This document shows positions 33,290 through 40,727 of a stretch of DNA of 53,727 nt, piece by piece. A program made the translations under genes and the position numbers. How positions within the stretch are numbered: the first letter of the stretch is position 1; every line of letters begins with the position of its first letter. Source of the DNA: Acidobacteriota bacterium (GTDB taxonomy: Bacteria; Acidobacteriota; Terriglobia; Terriglobales; Acidobacteriaceae); contig QIAB01000033.1 in NCBI GenBank assembly GCA_003225455.1, positions 1-53,727 on the forward strand, given 5' to 3'. The notes under the pieces were generated by a model. It saw nothing but the letters and a program-made list of their open reading frames with translations, was not told the DNA's origin and made no database searches.

Positions 33290-33340
33290 TTCAGCGGGGC
33301 GGGTAGGCCTTGATACTTCTTCTCCGCGCAGCTGCGCCGA

Positions 33341-33505
33341 GAAGGAACGCACCCGAAGCTCGTGTCGACTCTGCTCGGTCACTCGAACGTGCACTTGGCG
33401 ATGGACGTGTACGACCACGTCGAGATCGGAGAGCTGGTGACGCCGATCGAGAGAGTGTCCGCTCAGTTGTTGCGAGATGTTGCGAAGCCCGAGGCAAGCG
33501 CTTGA
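33341..33505 (+). pseudogene. Tyrosine recombinase (integrase) C-terminal relic
   Basis: The last ~54 codons of a phage-type integrase: EGTHPKLVSTLLGHSNVHLA followed by MDVYDHV and a short tail to a TGA two bases before tRNA-Arg. LLGHSN carries the catalytic His-region, and the Tyr in MDVYDHV is the catalytic tyrosine. The upstream catalytic domain and a start are absent: a stop at 33311 closes the frame. Its place beside the tRNA 3' end is typical for integrases of tRNA-targeting elements. Confidence 0.75.
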
Positions 33506-33507
33506 TT

Positions 33508-33584
33508 TGGTAGGCCCGGCAGGACTTGAACCTGCAACCCTCGGATTAGAAATCCGATGCTCTATCCGCTTGAGCTACGGGCCC
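33508..33584 (-). tRNA. tRNA-Arg (anticodon TCT)
   Basis: A complete 77-base cloverleaf on the minus strand. The acceptor stem GGGCCCG pairs with CGGGCCT (one G-T pair), discriminator A, and CCA is encoded. D-arm AGCTC...GAGC. Anticodon stem TCGGA/TCCGA with loop TTTCTAA gives anticodon TCT (33550-33548), which reads AGA. T-arm GGTTCAAGTCC. It is the intact attachment-site copy of the putative integrative element to its left. Confidence 0.95.
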
Positions 33585-33674
33585 GTGTTCAATTTGATTG
33601 TACTTTGCGTTCGTCTACCGTCAAACGTCGTTACCCGCCGCCTTATACTACCCACCTGACCGCGAGGCGGCTTC

Positions 33675-34808
33675 GTGTCTTACTCTTCAGTGCGCTCTTC
33701 ATCGCGCTTGGCCTACATCGATTGGATGCGTGGGCTGGCCTGCGTCCTGATGTTTCAGACGCATTGTTACGACTCCTGGCTTAGCGCCGAGGCACGCAAG
33801 AGTACCTTCTTCATGTGGTCGCAATTAGGCGGCACGCTGCCTGCGCCGTTGTTCCTCTTTCTTGCGGGAATTTCATTTGCGCTCGTGGTCGACAAGCTGC
33901 GGCAAAAGGATCTAATGGCTTCTCAGATCGCGCGCACCACCATCCGCCGCGGCGCTGAAATTTTTGGTTTGGGGTTACTGTTTCGCGTGCAGGAATATCT
34001 CATCGCCTGGGGATGGGCGCCGTGGAGCGATCTGTTCCGCGTGGATATTCTCAACACCATCGGCATTTCCATGATGCTGATGGGAGTGAACTGCGGGATA
34101 GTTTTCTGGATCGCAAGATCGCACCAGGCTGTTGCGCTGGCCGGAGCGGCAGCAGCAATCGCTTTAGCGATCGCACTAATGACGCCTCCGCTGTGGACAA
34201 CCTGGCGTCCGCACTGGCTCCCTTGGCCGCTCGAATCCTACATCAACGGCGTGCACAATCTCGGAGAACCCCAGCCGTGGCTCTTCCCGATCTTTCCCTG
34301 GGCTGGTTTCGCTTTTGCCGGCCTAGCCATAGGCTTGTTCCTGTCGAGCGGCTGGGGACGCAGTCACAGCAGCCGGACATTCGCGCTGGTCGCGGGCGGC
34401 GGAGTCGCGCTCATCTATCTGGCGCGATGGTTTGATGCGCGGCCCTGGCAGCTTTATCCGGTGTACGACTATTGGCACACCAGCCCTAATTTTTTCCTCG
34501 TCCGCGTCGGTTTGCTGCTCATAATTCTCTCGGCCGTCTACGCCTGGTGCCGCTGGGGCGCTGGACAATGGGGCTTCAGCCCGCTGATACAGCTGGGCCA
34601 AACATCGCTGCTGGTGTACTGGGTGCACATTGAATTTGTCTACGGCCGTTTCTCTATATTGCCCAAACGCGCACAGGATATTCGCACTGCATCATTCGGC
34701 CTGCTCGCGATTTTCCTTTCGATGCTTTTCCTCTCGCTAATGCGCACCAAACTGAAGGGAAGAGGAACGGCTGTGCTGGCATGGTTTCGCAAACCAGTCA
34801 GCGCGTGA
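33675..34808 (+). CDS. DUF1624/heparan-alpha-glucosaminide N-acetyltransferase-like membrane protein
   Basis: A 377-residue inner-membrane protein with about 10 spans. The N-terminal block YIDWMRGLACVLMFQTHCYD holds the conserved Arg and His (THCYDSW) of this acyltransferase-like family, followed by PAPLFLFLAGISFALVVD and, late, LIQLGQTSLLVYWVHIEFVY. Human HGSNAT uses acetyl-CoA to acetylate glycans across a membrane; the bacterial substrate is unknown. GTG 33675 places the conserved IDWMRG at residue 15. It converges with the next gene, and the two overlap by 11 bases at their 3' ends. Confidence 0.85.
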   Translation: MSYSSVRSSSRLAYIDWMRGLACVLMFQTHCYDSWLSAEARKSTFFMWSQLGGTLPAPLFLFLAGISFALVVDKLRQKDLMASQIARTTIRRGAEIFGLGLLFRVQEYLIAWGWAPWSDLFRVDILNTIGISMMLMGVNCGIVFWIARSHQAVALAGAAAAIALAIALMTPPLWTTWRPHWLPWPLESYINGVHNLGEPQPWLFPIFPWAGFAFAGLAIGLFLSSGWGRSHSSRTFALVAGGGVALIYLARWFDARPWQLYPVYDYWHTSPNFFLVRVGLLLIILSAVYAWCRWGAGQWGFSPLIQLGQTSLLVYWVHIEFVYGRFSILPKRAQDIRTASFGLLAIFLSMLFLSLMRTKLKGRGTAVLAWFRKPVSA

Positions 34809-35379
34809 ATTTCCATGAAGCAGAAATCTGCCGGATGGCGTTTTCCACCAGCTTCAATCCAATCGCCCATTGATGCCGGGCGCGTTCCTGCTCGTCGGCA
34901 TATCCAAATAGATAGAAGGTGATATAGAAGCCCTCGCGAGCCTCGTTATCGTGACGAAAGTAGCAGCGCCGGATCAGAAACTCTGCCGCTGCCGGAATCT
35001 CTGGAACCCGCTTCAACAATTGAGTCAGCCGCTGAGCTAATTGCTCGTGCGCGAGGAACAAGAAGCGCAGTTCTTCCGCCGAGAACAGCAGATCGACATA
35101 CGAGCCAAATTTGCACGCGGCGCCGAATATTTCTTCTTCTGCGATGATCTCTGAGCTGGCCCACGCATCGCACTTGGCAGTTTCAAGAATGCTGGAAGGC
35201 GTATTGATCGCCGCCAGAAACTCGCCCAACTCCGGCACGCGCTGCGCTTCCTTTACCTCTGCCAGCAGCTCCGGGTGCCGCTTCAGGTCGTAATAACGAA
35301 GACCATCCTCCTCGGCTGCCCAGGGAAATTCTAGCGTCTCATCCTCGGCCCCGAGCTCCACCGCAAAATCAGTTTCCAC
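34798..35379 (-). CDS. Conserved hypothetical cytosolic protein
   Basis: A 193-residue acidic, helical protein with no signal or membrane span. Blocks such as LEFPWAAEEDGLRYYDLKRH, SYVDLLFSAEELRFLFLAHE and REGFYITFYLFGYADEQERA look well ordered. I do not recognise a family or motif. Its start is one base from the end of the lemA gene upstream (stop 35381, start 35379), so it is very probably in the lemA operon and may work with LemA. It converges with and overlaps the acyltransferase-like gene. Confidence 0.72.
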   Translation of the reverse strand: METDFAVELGAEDETLEFPWAAEEDGLRYYDLKRHPELLAEVKEAQRVPELGEFLAAINTPSSILETAKCDAWASSEIIAEEEIFGAACKFGSYVDLLFSAEELRFLFLAHEQLAQRLTQLLKRVPEIPAAAEFLIRRCYFRHDNEAREGFYITFYLFGYADEQERARHQWAIGLKLVENAIRQISASWKFTR

Positions 35380-35380
35380 G

Positions 35381-35986
35381 CTATTTTGCCGGAGCTGTTT
35401 GCGGCGCTGGGTTGGGTGCAGAGAAGTTTACCTTTGGCACTTCGCGCGAACCCTCGGCAGCGGCAAAGTACGCGCTGTTTGGCTTGAATCCTGCCCACTG
35501 GGCAAAGATGTTGTTGGGAAACTGCTGAACGTAGGTGTTGTAATCTTGAAGAGTATCGTTATACCGCTTGCGCTCTACGGCGATGCGATTTTCCGTCCCC
35601 GCCAACTCATCCTGCAAGCGCAGGAAATTCTCGTTCGACTTGAGCTGCGGATAATTCTCAGCTATGGCTAGCAGCCGCCCTAGCGCGCCGTCTAATTGCT
35701 GGTTGGCAGCGATTTTGCCTGCCGGTGTTCCCGCCGAAAGCAACGCCGACCGTGCCTTGGCGATATCCCCGAACACGGTCTGCTCCTGCTTGGCATAGCC
35801 TTTGACCGTCTCAACCAGATTAGGAATCAGGTCGGCGCGGCGTTGCAGCACGACGTCCACCTGCGACCATGCTGACTTCACTGCCTCGTTCTTGCTGACC
35901 AGCGTATTGCGGACGCTTACGTATTTGCCGAACGACAGCAGGGCGATCAGCAGTAACGTAATAATCAGAATCAGGCTCTTGCTCAT
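35381..35986 (-). CDS. lemA: LemA family protein
   Basis: A 201-residue LemA protein: N-terminal membrane span (LILIITLLLIALLSFGKYVS), then the coiled three-helix core with SAWSQVDVVLQRRADLIPNL VETVKGYAKQEQ, LLAIAENYPQLKSNENFLRL and the YNDTLQDYNTYVQQFP hallmark. The function is poorly known; LemA genes commonly pair with a TPM-domain gene, as they do here (36921-37691). AGGAG lies 6 bases before ATG 35986. A nucleotidyltransferase-like gene and a palindromic repeat separate the two. Confidence 0.93.
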   Translation of the reverse strand: MSKSLILIITLLLIALLSFGKYVSVRNTLVSKNEAVKSAWSQVDVVLQRRADLIPNLVETVKGYAKQEQTVFGDIAKARSALLSAGTPAGKIAANQQLDGALGRLLAIAENYPQLKSNENFLRLQDELAGTENRIAVERKRYNDTLQDYNTYVQQFPNNIFAQWAGFKPNSAYFAAAEGSREVPKVNFSAPNPAPQTAPAK

Positions 35987-36016
35987 GGAAGCTCTCCTAA
36001 AAAATCAACCTCACTT

Positions 36017-36063
36017 GTAGCGGCCTCTGGCCGGCCATTGGGCCGCCGGGACGGCGGCGCTAC
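36017..36063. repeat. REP-like palindromic element (GTAGCG...CGCTAC)
   Basis: A 47-bp element bounded by GTAGCG and CGCTAC with inner GGCC and GCCGCC..GGCGGC stems. It has the same boundaries as the element at 13575-13652, and lies between lemA and the nucleotidyltransferase-like gene. Confidence 0.72.
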
Positions 36064-36067
36064 CCGA

Positions 36068-36805
36068 CTACTTCCGATCAGACGCCATCGACTTCGGCAT
36101 TCTATCCACTCCGGTGGTCACAGCCTCGATTGCCATCAAATATCGGCTGGCAACGTCTGTAACGCGGAACTGTTTCCGGTCAGATTTCTTTGCGCGAACG
36201 TCCATTAGTTGTACGAAGGCCGAAGAATCGAAGTTCATCCGCGACGCCAACTCCTGCACCGCATCGCGCGAATGTTTTCTGCCCGGCTCACCTAATTCCA
36301 CCAGCACATGCCGAAACAGGGTCGTGAATGACGACAACGAATTCAGCATCAGTTCCCATAGATCCTTATCGCGGCTTCCTGCCAACAATATATGCTGCCG
36401 CAGCAGAAACAACTTTTCGCGCAGCTCGTATTCAATCTGAGAGCGATGCAGATGCATTGGGACATCCAAATTGCTCAACAGGTCTTCTCCATAAAGCACT
36501 CGATGCCGCTGCTTCATGTCCATAAATTCGATGGAGAAAACGTCGGCGGTATCTTTCAGCTCCTGCGGACTCAGAATCAGCGGCGGATGATGCTTTTTCT
36601 TTCGCCACCACTCCACAGCACCCGCGATCTTGCTCAGGGAAGCAAAGGACGTGTCCTGCAGAACGCACAGCAAATTCAAATCCGAATATTCCGGATGAAA
36701 TTCTCCTTCTGCTGCCGAGCCGTAGAGAATCACACTTGTGAGGTTGCCGCCCGCTGCCGTCCGCATCTTCTCAACAAACTCGCTGACCAGCTTCTCGTGA
36801 ACCAT
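36068..36805 (-). CDS. Nucleotidyltransferase-fold protein with altered active site
   Basis: A 245-residue protein. LTSVILYGSAAEGEFHPEYS followed by DLNLL is the minimal nucleotidyltransferase signature GS-x9-13-DxD, but the second carboxylate is Asn (D42-L-N44). A helical C-terminal part follows (LREKLFLLRQHILLAGSRDK). Known family roles include antibiotic adenylylation and MNT/HEPN toxin neutralisation; with N44, catalysis may be lost or changed. There is no signal peptide. It lies between lemA and the TPM gene on the same strand and is probably part of that cluster. Confidence 0.78.
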   Translation of the reverse strand: MVHEKLVSEFVEKMRTAAGGNLTSVILYGSAAEGEFHPEYSDLNLLCVLQDTSFASLSKIAGAVEWWRKKKHHPPLILSPQELKDTADVFSIEFMDMKQRHRVLYGEDLLSNLDVPMHLHRSQIEYELREKLFLLRQHILLAGSRDKDLWELMLNSLSSFTTLFRHVLVELGEPGRKHSRDAVQELASRMNFDSSAFVQLMDVRAKKSDRKQFRVTDVASRYLMAIEAVTTGVDRMPKSMASDRK

Positions 36806-36826
36806 TGCTCCCCCTAACTACAAGTC

Positions 36827-36882
36827 GATGGAGGAACGGGCGTCTCGCCCGTCCAGCCGGGCGGGGACGCCCGGCCTCCATC
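36827..36882. repeat. 56-bp palindromic element (GATGGAGG...CCTCCATC)
   Basis: Outer arms GATGGAGG/CCTCCATC enclose two hairpins, ACGGGCG-tct-CGCCCGT and GCCGGGCG...CGCCCGGC. It is a dispersed REP-type repeat between the nucleotidyltransferase-like gene and the TPM gene. Confidence 0.72.
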
Positions 36883-36920
36883 AGCAAGTGTCCAAAACCT
36901 CCACCGCCATTCACGTCTCT

Positions 36921-37691
36921 CTACCAGCTTCCACTCGCTCCACCTCCGCCGGAACTGCCCCCACCAAATCCGCCGAACCCACCTCCACCACCGCCGAAGC
37001 CACCTCCGCCCCACCCTCCGCCGCTGTAGCCGCCTCCGTATCCACGTCCGCCAAACAAGAACCACCAGAACAAGAGCCGTCTCAGTGGAGTAAACAGTAC
37101 TATCAAAATAACAATGACAAGAAGAAGGATTCCACCCACCGAGATTCCTGACTCCGGATTCGGCGTTGGCGCTCGCGTCTGTATGCCGGTGAGTTGAATG
37201 CCGGCATCTTGTGCAATTACCCTCGCCACCCGCGAGGTCATCAGCGCGACCGCGCCGTTGTAATCATTCTGGCGCAGCAGTGGTACAGCCTCGCGCGCAA
37301 AGCCGCCGACCTTGCCGTCCGGCAAAATCGGTTCGAGCCCGTAGCCTACCTCAATCCGGTAGCGGTGATCTTTCACCGCCAGCAGAATCAGAACGCCGCG
37401 ATTCGTCGCCTTACTTCCAATGCCCCACTTGTGGAATAAGTCAACCGCATAGCTCTCAATATCCGAGCCATCAAGCGAGTTGATTGTGACTACCGCAATT
37501 TGCGCGTGGGCTTTCTGATCGATCTGCTGGCAGATGTTGTCCAGTTGCGCGACACTGGTTCGGTTAAGAACATGGGCGAAGTCATTTACGTAGTCGGTCG
37601 GATGCAACTGCGCGACCGGCTCGGCATACCCCAGCACCGAGATCCAGAGCACCAGAATCCCGAGCAGGATTGTGCGCCGGGCAGGCTTCAT
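36921..37691 (-). CDS. TPM-domain (YgcG-type) membrane protein
   Basis: A 256-residue protein. A signal/anchor (ILLGILVLWISVLGYA) is followed by the TPM domain: VNDFAHVLNRTSVAQLDNIC, IAVVTINSLDGSDIESYAVD, LFHKWGIGSK..NRGVLIL and RIEVGYGLEPILPDG. A second span (GGILLLVIVILIVLF) precedes a Gly-rich tail (GGGYSGGGWGGGG-type). TPM proteins face the periplasm and act in membrane quality control or photosystem repair in other organisms. ATG 37691 is favoured over an upstream GTG at 37733 because it begins the signal sequence. LemA-TPM pairing is common and present here. Confidence 0.88.
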   Translation of the reverse strand: MKPARRTILLGILVLWISVLGYAEPVAQLHPTDYVNDFAHVLNRTSVAQLDNICQQIDQKAHAQIAVVTINSLDGSDIESYAVDLFHKWGIGSKATNRGVLILLAVKDHRYRIEVGYGLEPILPDGKVGGFAREAVPLLRQNDYNGAVALMTSRVARVIAQDAGIQLTGIQTRAPTPNPESGISVGGILLLVIVILIVLFTPLRRLLFWWFLFGGRGYGGGYSGGGWGGGGFGGGGGGFGGFGGGSSGGGGASGSW

Positions 37692-37811
37692 TTGCGGTGA
37701 TTGTACAGGAGTGAAATGCGGTCCTGCGGACACTCGGATGAGACACGGCGGCGGACGCTTCCGACAAGAAGATAGTTTGAATCCTCAAACCACGGAGAGG
37801 CACAGAGGAGA

Positions 37812-38759
37812 TCAAACGCCGACAGGTTGCTTGGCGCCCACAGGGACGGACGTCAACCAGTTGTGGCGGTCAGGCTTCTCTCCGTGAATGACTGCGTAGA
37901 ACTCTTTCTGAATGGCCTTGGTGATCGGTCCGGTGACGCCCTTGCCGACACTGATCTTGTCAACGGAGCGAATGGGTGTGATCTCAGCAGCGGTCCCGGT
38001 GAAGAAAGCCTCGTCAGCGATGTAGAGCATCTCCCGTGGAATTCCCTGTTCGACAATCGGAATGCCGAGGTCGCGGGCAATCTGCAAGGCCGAGTCCCGC
38101 GTGATGCCTGGCAGTACAGAGTTCCCCAGCGGCGCGGTTTGCAGGGTCCCATTCCTTACCACGAAGACATTCTCGCCCGATCCCTCGCTGATATAACCTT
38201 CGGCATCCAGCGCGATTCCCTCGGCGTACCCGTTCACGATGGCTTCCATCTTGATGAGCTGCGAATTCATGTAATTCGCGCCAGACTTCGCCATTGCCGG
38301 CAGTGTGTTAGGCGCGATGCGAGTCCACGAGGAAACGCAAACATCTACGCCCTGCTCGGCATCGGCTCCGAGGTATTTTCCCCAAGGGTAATTACAGATA
38401 TAAACCTCAGTCGGCGAATTGAAGGGATTCACGCCCGCCTCGCCGTAACCACGCAAGACAATCGGGCGGATGTAGCACGGCCACACACCGTTATTCTTGA
38501 CCACTTCGACCATGCCGGAAACTAATTCGTCGCGGGTAAAATCCAAATCAATCCGATAAATCTTGGCGGAATCAACCAGGCGCTGCATGTGCTCATTGGC
38601 GCGGAAGATCGCCGGGCCGTTGGGGAGCGCGTAACAACGGATCCCCTCAAACACCGACGAGCCGTAGTTCACCACGTGCGACATGACGTGGATATGGGCG
38701 TCGTCCCAGGGGATCAATTTTCCGTTGTGCCAGATTTTCTCGGTCTGTTGGATGGCCAT
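37812..38759 (-). CDS. ilvE: Branched-chain-amino-acid aminotransferase
   Basis: A 315-residue class IV PLP aminotransferase. HVMSHVVNYGSSVFEGIRCY, AKSGANYMNSQLIKMEA (PLP-lysine region), YISEGSGENVFVV and GITRDSALQIARDLGI are the family blocks, and EAFFTGTAAEITPI closes the active site. It performs the last step of Ile, Val and Leu synthesis using glutamate. AAGGAG lies 6 bases before ATG 38759. It is a single-gene unit. A consensus TATAAT lies about 110 bases upstream on the minus strand. Confidence 0.95.
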   Translation of the reverse strand: MAIQQTEKIWHNGKLIPWDDAHIHVMSHVVNYGSSVFEGIRCYALPNGPAIFRANEHMQRLVDSAKIYRIDLDFTRDELVSGMVEVVKNNGVWPCYIRPIVLRGYGEAGVNPFNSPTEVYICNYPWGKYLGADAEQGVDVCVSSWTRIAPNTLPAMAKSGANYMNSQLIKMEAIVNGYAEGIALDAEGYISEGSGENVFVVRNGTLQTAPLGNSVLPGITRDSALQIARDLGIPIVEQGIPREMLYIADEAFFTGTAAEITPIRSVDKISVGKGVTGPITKAIQKEFYAVIHGEKPDRHNWLTSVPVGAKQPVGV

Positions 38760-38870
38760 TGGCGCTCCTTACAAGGGACAGATTCGGCGGTGCGGCACAG
38801 AGATGCATGTTTCTCCTGCACAGTTTTATCGGCACATTCCGGCAGGGCAAAAGGCCACGAACTACGCTCA

Positions 38871-38876
38871 ATTATA
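38871..38876 (-). promoter_or_regulatory. Candidate -10 box upstream of ilvE
   Basis: A perfect TATAAT on the minus strand, with TTTTGG 17 bases upstream as a poor -35. The leader to ilvE would be about 105 bases. No leader peptide or T-box is evident in 38760-39058. Confidence 0.35.
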
Positions 38877-39023
38877 ACTGAGGGTGAAAGGACCAAAAGA
38901 GCACAGATCAGCGCTGTTGGGGGGCTACAGGTCTGAACGTGCCTTAGCTATTCGGCGCTCCTCGAGTCCATAAAAGCGTCCGGCGCTGCTGTTTTTGTTT
39001 GCATTTTGCCCGGAACCCAGCTA

Positions 39024-39049
39024 GTGTATATACATATTTGTAACTACAC
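39024..39049. promoter_or_regulatory. Inverted repeat upstream of brnTA, possible operator
   Basis: GTGTA (39024-39028) and TACAC (39045-39049) form an inverted pair around the palindromic TGTATATACA. It ends 9 bases before the brnT start. BrnA is known to autorepress brnTA promoters, so an operator here is plausible. Confidence 0.35.
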
Positions 39050-39058
39050 AAAGTAAAT

Positions 39059-39331
39059 TTGGAATTTACTTGGGACGCGCGAAAGAACCGGGCCAACCAA
39101 CGAAAGCACGGCATCAGCTTTGAGACGGCCATTCTGGTCTTTGATGATCCGTTTCAACTGAGCGTTCAGGACCGGGAAGTAGCAGGCGAAGTGTGGTGAC
39201 AGACGATCGGAATGGTGAACGCAGTAGTTTTTCTAGTGGCGCACACCGTGGATGATGAGGGGCATATTGGAGTCATCTCAGCCCGCAAGGCGACGCGACG
39301 CGAGGGGGGTATCTATGCGGAAGGAGCCTAG
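39059..39331 (+). pseudogene. brnT: BrnT toxin gene with in-frame stop
   Basis: A 90-codon frame clearly encoding BrnT: LEFTWDARKNRANQRKHGIS, FDDPFQLSVQDREVAGE, then a TGA at 39197-39199, then QTIGMVNAVVFLVAHTVDDE and ISARKATRREGGIY. BrnT normally has a short E-x-R-W-Q-T-I-G motif where this copy has E-V-W-stop, so both the Arg and the Trp codon differ. TTG 39059 is the likely start. The truncated 46-residue product would lack the C-terminal half of the ribonuclease fold. It overlaps brnA by 17 bases. Confidence 0.82.
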
Positions 39332-39629
39332 GAGCGTGAGAAGTAACCAGCGATCAAGGCAGACGCTTACTGCTAAGCAGAAGCGCGAGCTTGCCCGTCT
39401 GGCCGCCGTTCGTGATGATCAGATCGATATTTCGGATGTTCCGGAACTCCCGCCAGCAGCCTGGAAAGATGTCGTCCGGGGCAGGTTCTATCGTCCCGTG
39501 AAGCAGGCTGTCTCGATGCGCCTCGACGCCGATGTCGTCGCCTGGCTGAAAAAGCGAGGCAAAGGATATCAGACCCGGGCAAACCGCATCCTGCGAGAAC
39601 GCATGCTGGATGAATCCAGGCGAGCCTGA
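39315..39629 (+). CDS. brnA: BrnA antitoxin
   Basis: A 104-residue antitoxin: a polar N-terminal half that binds toxin (DDQIDISDVPELPPAAW) and a C-terminal ribbon-helix-helix DNA-binding part (KQAVSMRLDADVVAWLKKRG, YQTRANRILRERML). BrnA neutralises BrnT and represses the promoter. GAGGGGGG lies 5 bases before ATG 39315. The gene is intact although its toxin partner carries a stop codon, the decay order expected when the toxin is lost first. Confidence 0.85.
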   Translation: MRKEPRSVRSNQRSRQTLTAKQKRELARLAAVRDDQIDISDVPELPPAAWKDVVRGRFYRPVKQAVSMRLDADVVAWLKKRGKGYQTRANRILRERMLDESRRA

Positions 39630-39684
39630 AATCGGCTTTTGGCTGAAGGACTTGCGCTCGCTTTGGCAACCGCACTGCCAAGTC

Positions 39685-40599
39685 TTACACCGCCACACGT
39701 CGCAACCGGAGCGGTATATCTCGCTGCTCCTGACTCTGTCGCAGATGCTCCAGAAATGCGCGGTGGACGCGGCTGCGGAAGTGTTGCTTGAGTTGCACGA
39801 TTCCTACTCGGCGATAGGCGCTATCCTCTGCGAGCGGAAGAAAGCGGCAGCCTTCGCGTTCTTCGACCGCCATCTCGGGGACTACGGAGACGCCTGTGCC
39901 GGCAGCCACCATGGCCAGGATTGTGGTGAACTGGCCGCTCTCAAAGACCACATTGGGCTGCAAGCGGGCACGTCCGCAGGCAGACAAGGTATTTTCGCGA
40001 AAGCAGTGGCCTTCCTTGAGTAAAAGAAAGGGATCGTTCTCGATTTGCTTGAGGTGAATGCGGGGCAACGACGCTAGCCGGTGATTTTGCGGAACGACGA
40101 CGTAGAGCCGTTCGCGAAAAAGTTCGCGCGACAAACAATTAGAGGCTGGAACCGGCAGGGCGAGAAGGGCGAGGTCAATGGTGCCTTCCTGGATTCGATT
40201 GAGCAGTTCGCTGGTTACTTCCTCCACCACGCTAACCTGAACGCGGGGAAATTTTCGGGCGAAGCTGGCCAGGCATGAGGGCAAAAAGTATGGCGCGATA
40301 GTTGGGATGGCTCCGATTACGAGCTTGCCTTGCTCTGTTCCTGCCATCTCCTGGATTTCCAGCTTGGCAGCACCGACCTGGCGCAGGATGGCCTCGGCGC
40401 GGGGCAGAAAAGCCTCCCCCGTTTGCGTCAGACGTACGGTCCGCCCTAAGCGATCAAATAATCTGGTGCCGAGTTCATCCTCGAGCTTGCGGACCTGCTG
40501 CGAGAGCGAAGGCTGGGCGAGGTGTTCGTGTTGGGCGGCGCGGGTAAAGCTACTGGTCCTGGCTACAGCGCAAAAATAACGGAGTTGATGAAGTTGCAT
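39685..40599 (-). CDS. oxyR: OxyR-type LysR regulator (peroxide sensor)
   Basis: A 304-residue LysR regulator. The winged helix-turn-helix covers residues 1-60 (LRYFCAVARTSSFTRAAQHE, AQPSLSQQVRKLEDELG). The sensor domain contains C199 and C208 in GHCFRENTLSACG, the same spacing and numbering as the redox pair of E. coli OxyR, with QFTTILAMVAAGTGVSVVPE nearby. It should be activated by H2O2 through a C199-C208 disulfide. It is divergent from a Dps-like ferritin gene, with an OxyR-type operator between them. Confidence 0.92.
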   Translation of the reverse strand: MQLHQLRYFCAVARTSSFTRAAQHEHLAQPSLSQQVRKLEDELGTRLFDRLGRTVRLTQTGEAFLPRAEAILRQVGAAKLEIQEMAGTEQGKLVIGAIPTIAPYFLPSCLASFARKFPRVQVSVVEEVTSELLNRIQEGTIDLALLALPVPASNCLSRELFRERLYVVVPQNHRLASLPRIHLKQIENDPFLLLKEGHCFRENTLSACGRARLQPNVVFESGQFTTILAMVAAGTGVSVVPEMAVEEREGCRFLPLAEDSAYRRVGIVQLKQHFRSRVHRAFLEHLRQSQEQRDIPLRLRRVAV

Positions 40600-40639
40600 T
40601 TGAGATCAATCTGCGATTCGAATCGCGATGTTCGCAGCC

Positions 40640-40676
40640 AAAGGAAAATACTATGCTTGGAATAGAAACTATATCT
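40640..40676. promoter_or_regulatory. OxyR operator between oxyR and the Dps-like gene
   Basis: Four tetranucleotides spaced by exactly seven bases: AAAG-N7-CTAT-N7-ATAG-N7-ATCT, against the OxyR consensus ATAG-N7-CTAT-N7-ATAG-N7-CTAT (the inner two perfect, the outer two 3/4 and 2/4). It lies 52 bases before the ferritin-like start. A separate palindrome GCGATTCGAATCGC (40613-40626) sits next to the oxyR start. Confidence 0.65.
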
Positions 40677-40727
40677 TAGACCTATGCAGAGATCGGGCGC
40701 TAGAGTGGAAACTGAAAAGGAGGCTCC

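Noticed and set aside
38944-39132. Minus-strand frame over brnT
   Set aside because: It is antisense to the brnT relic and lacks any start signal.
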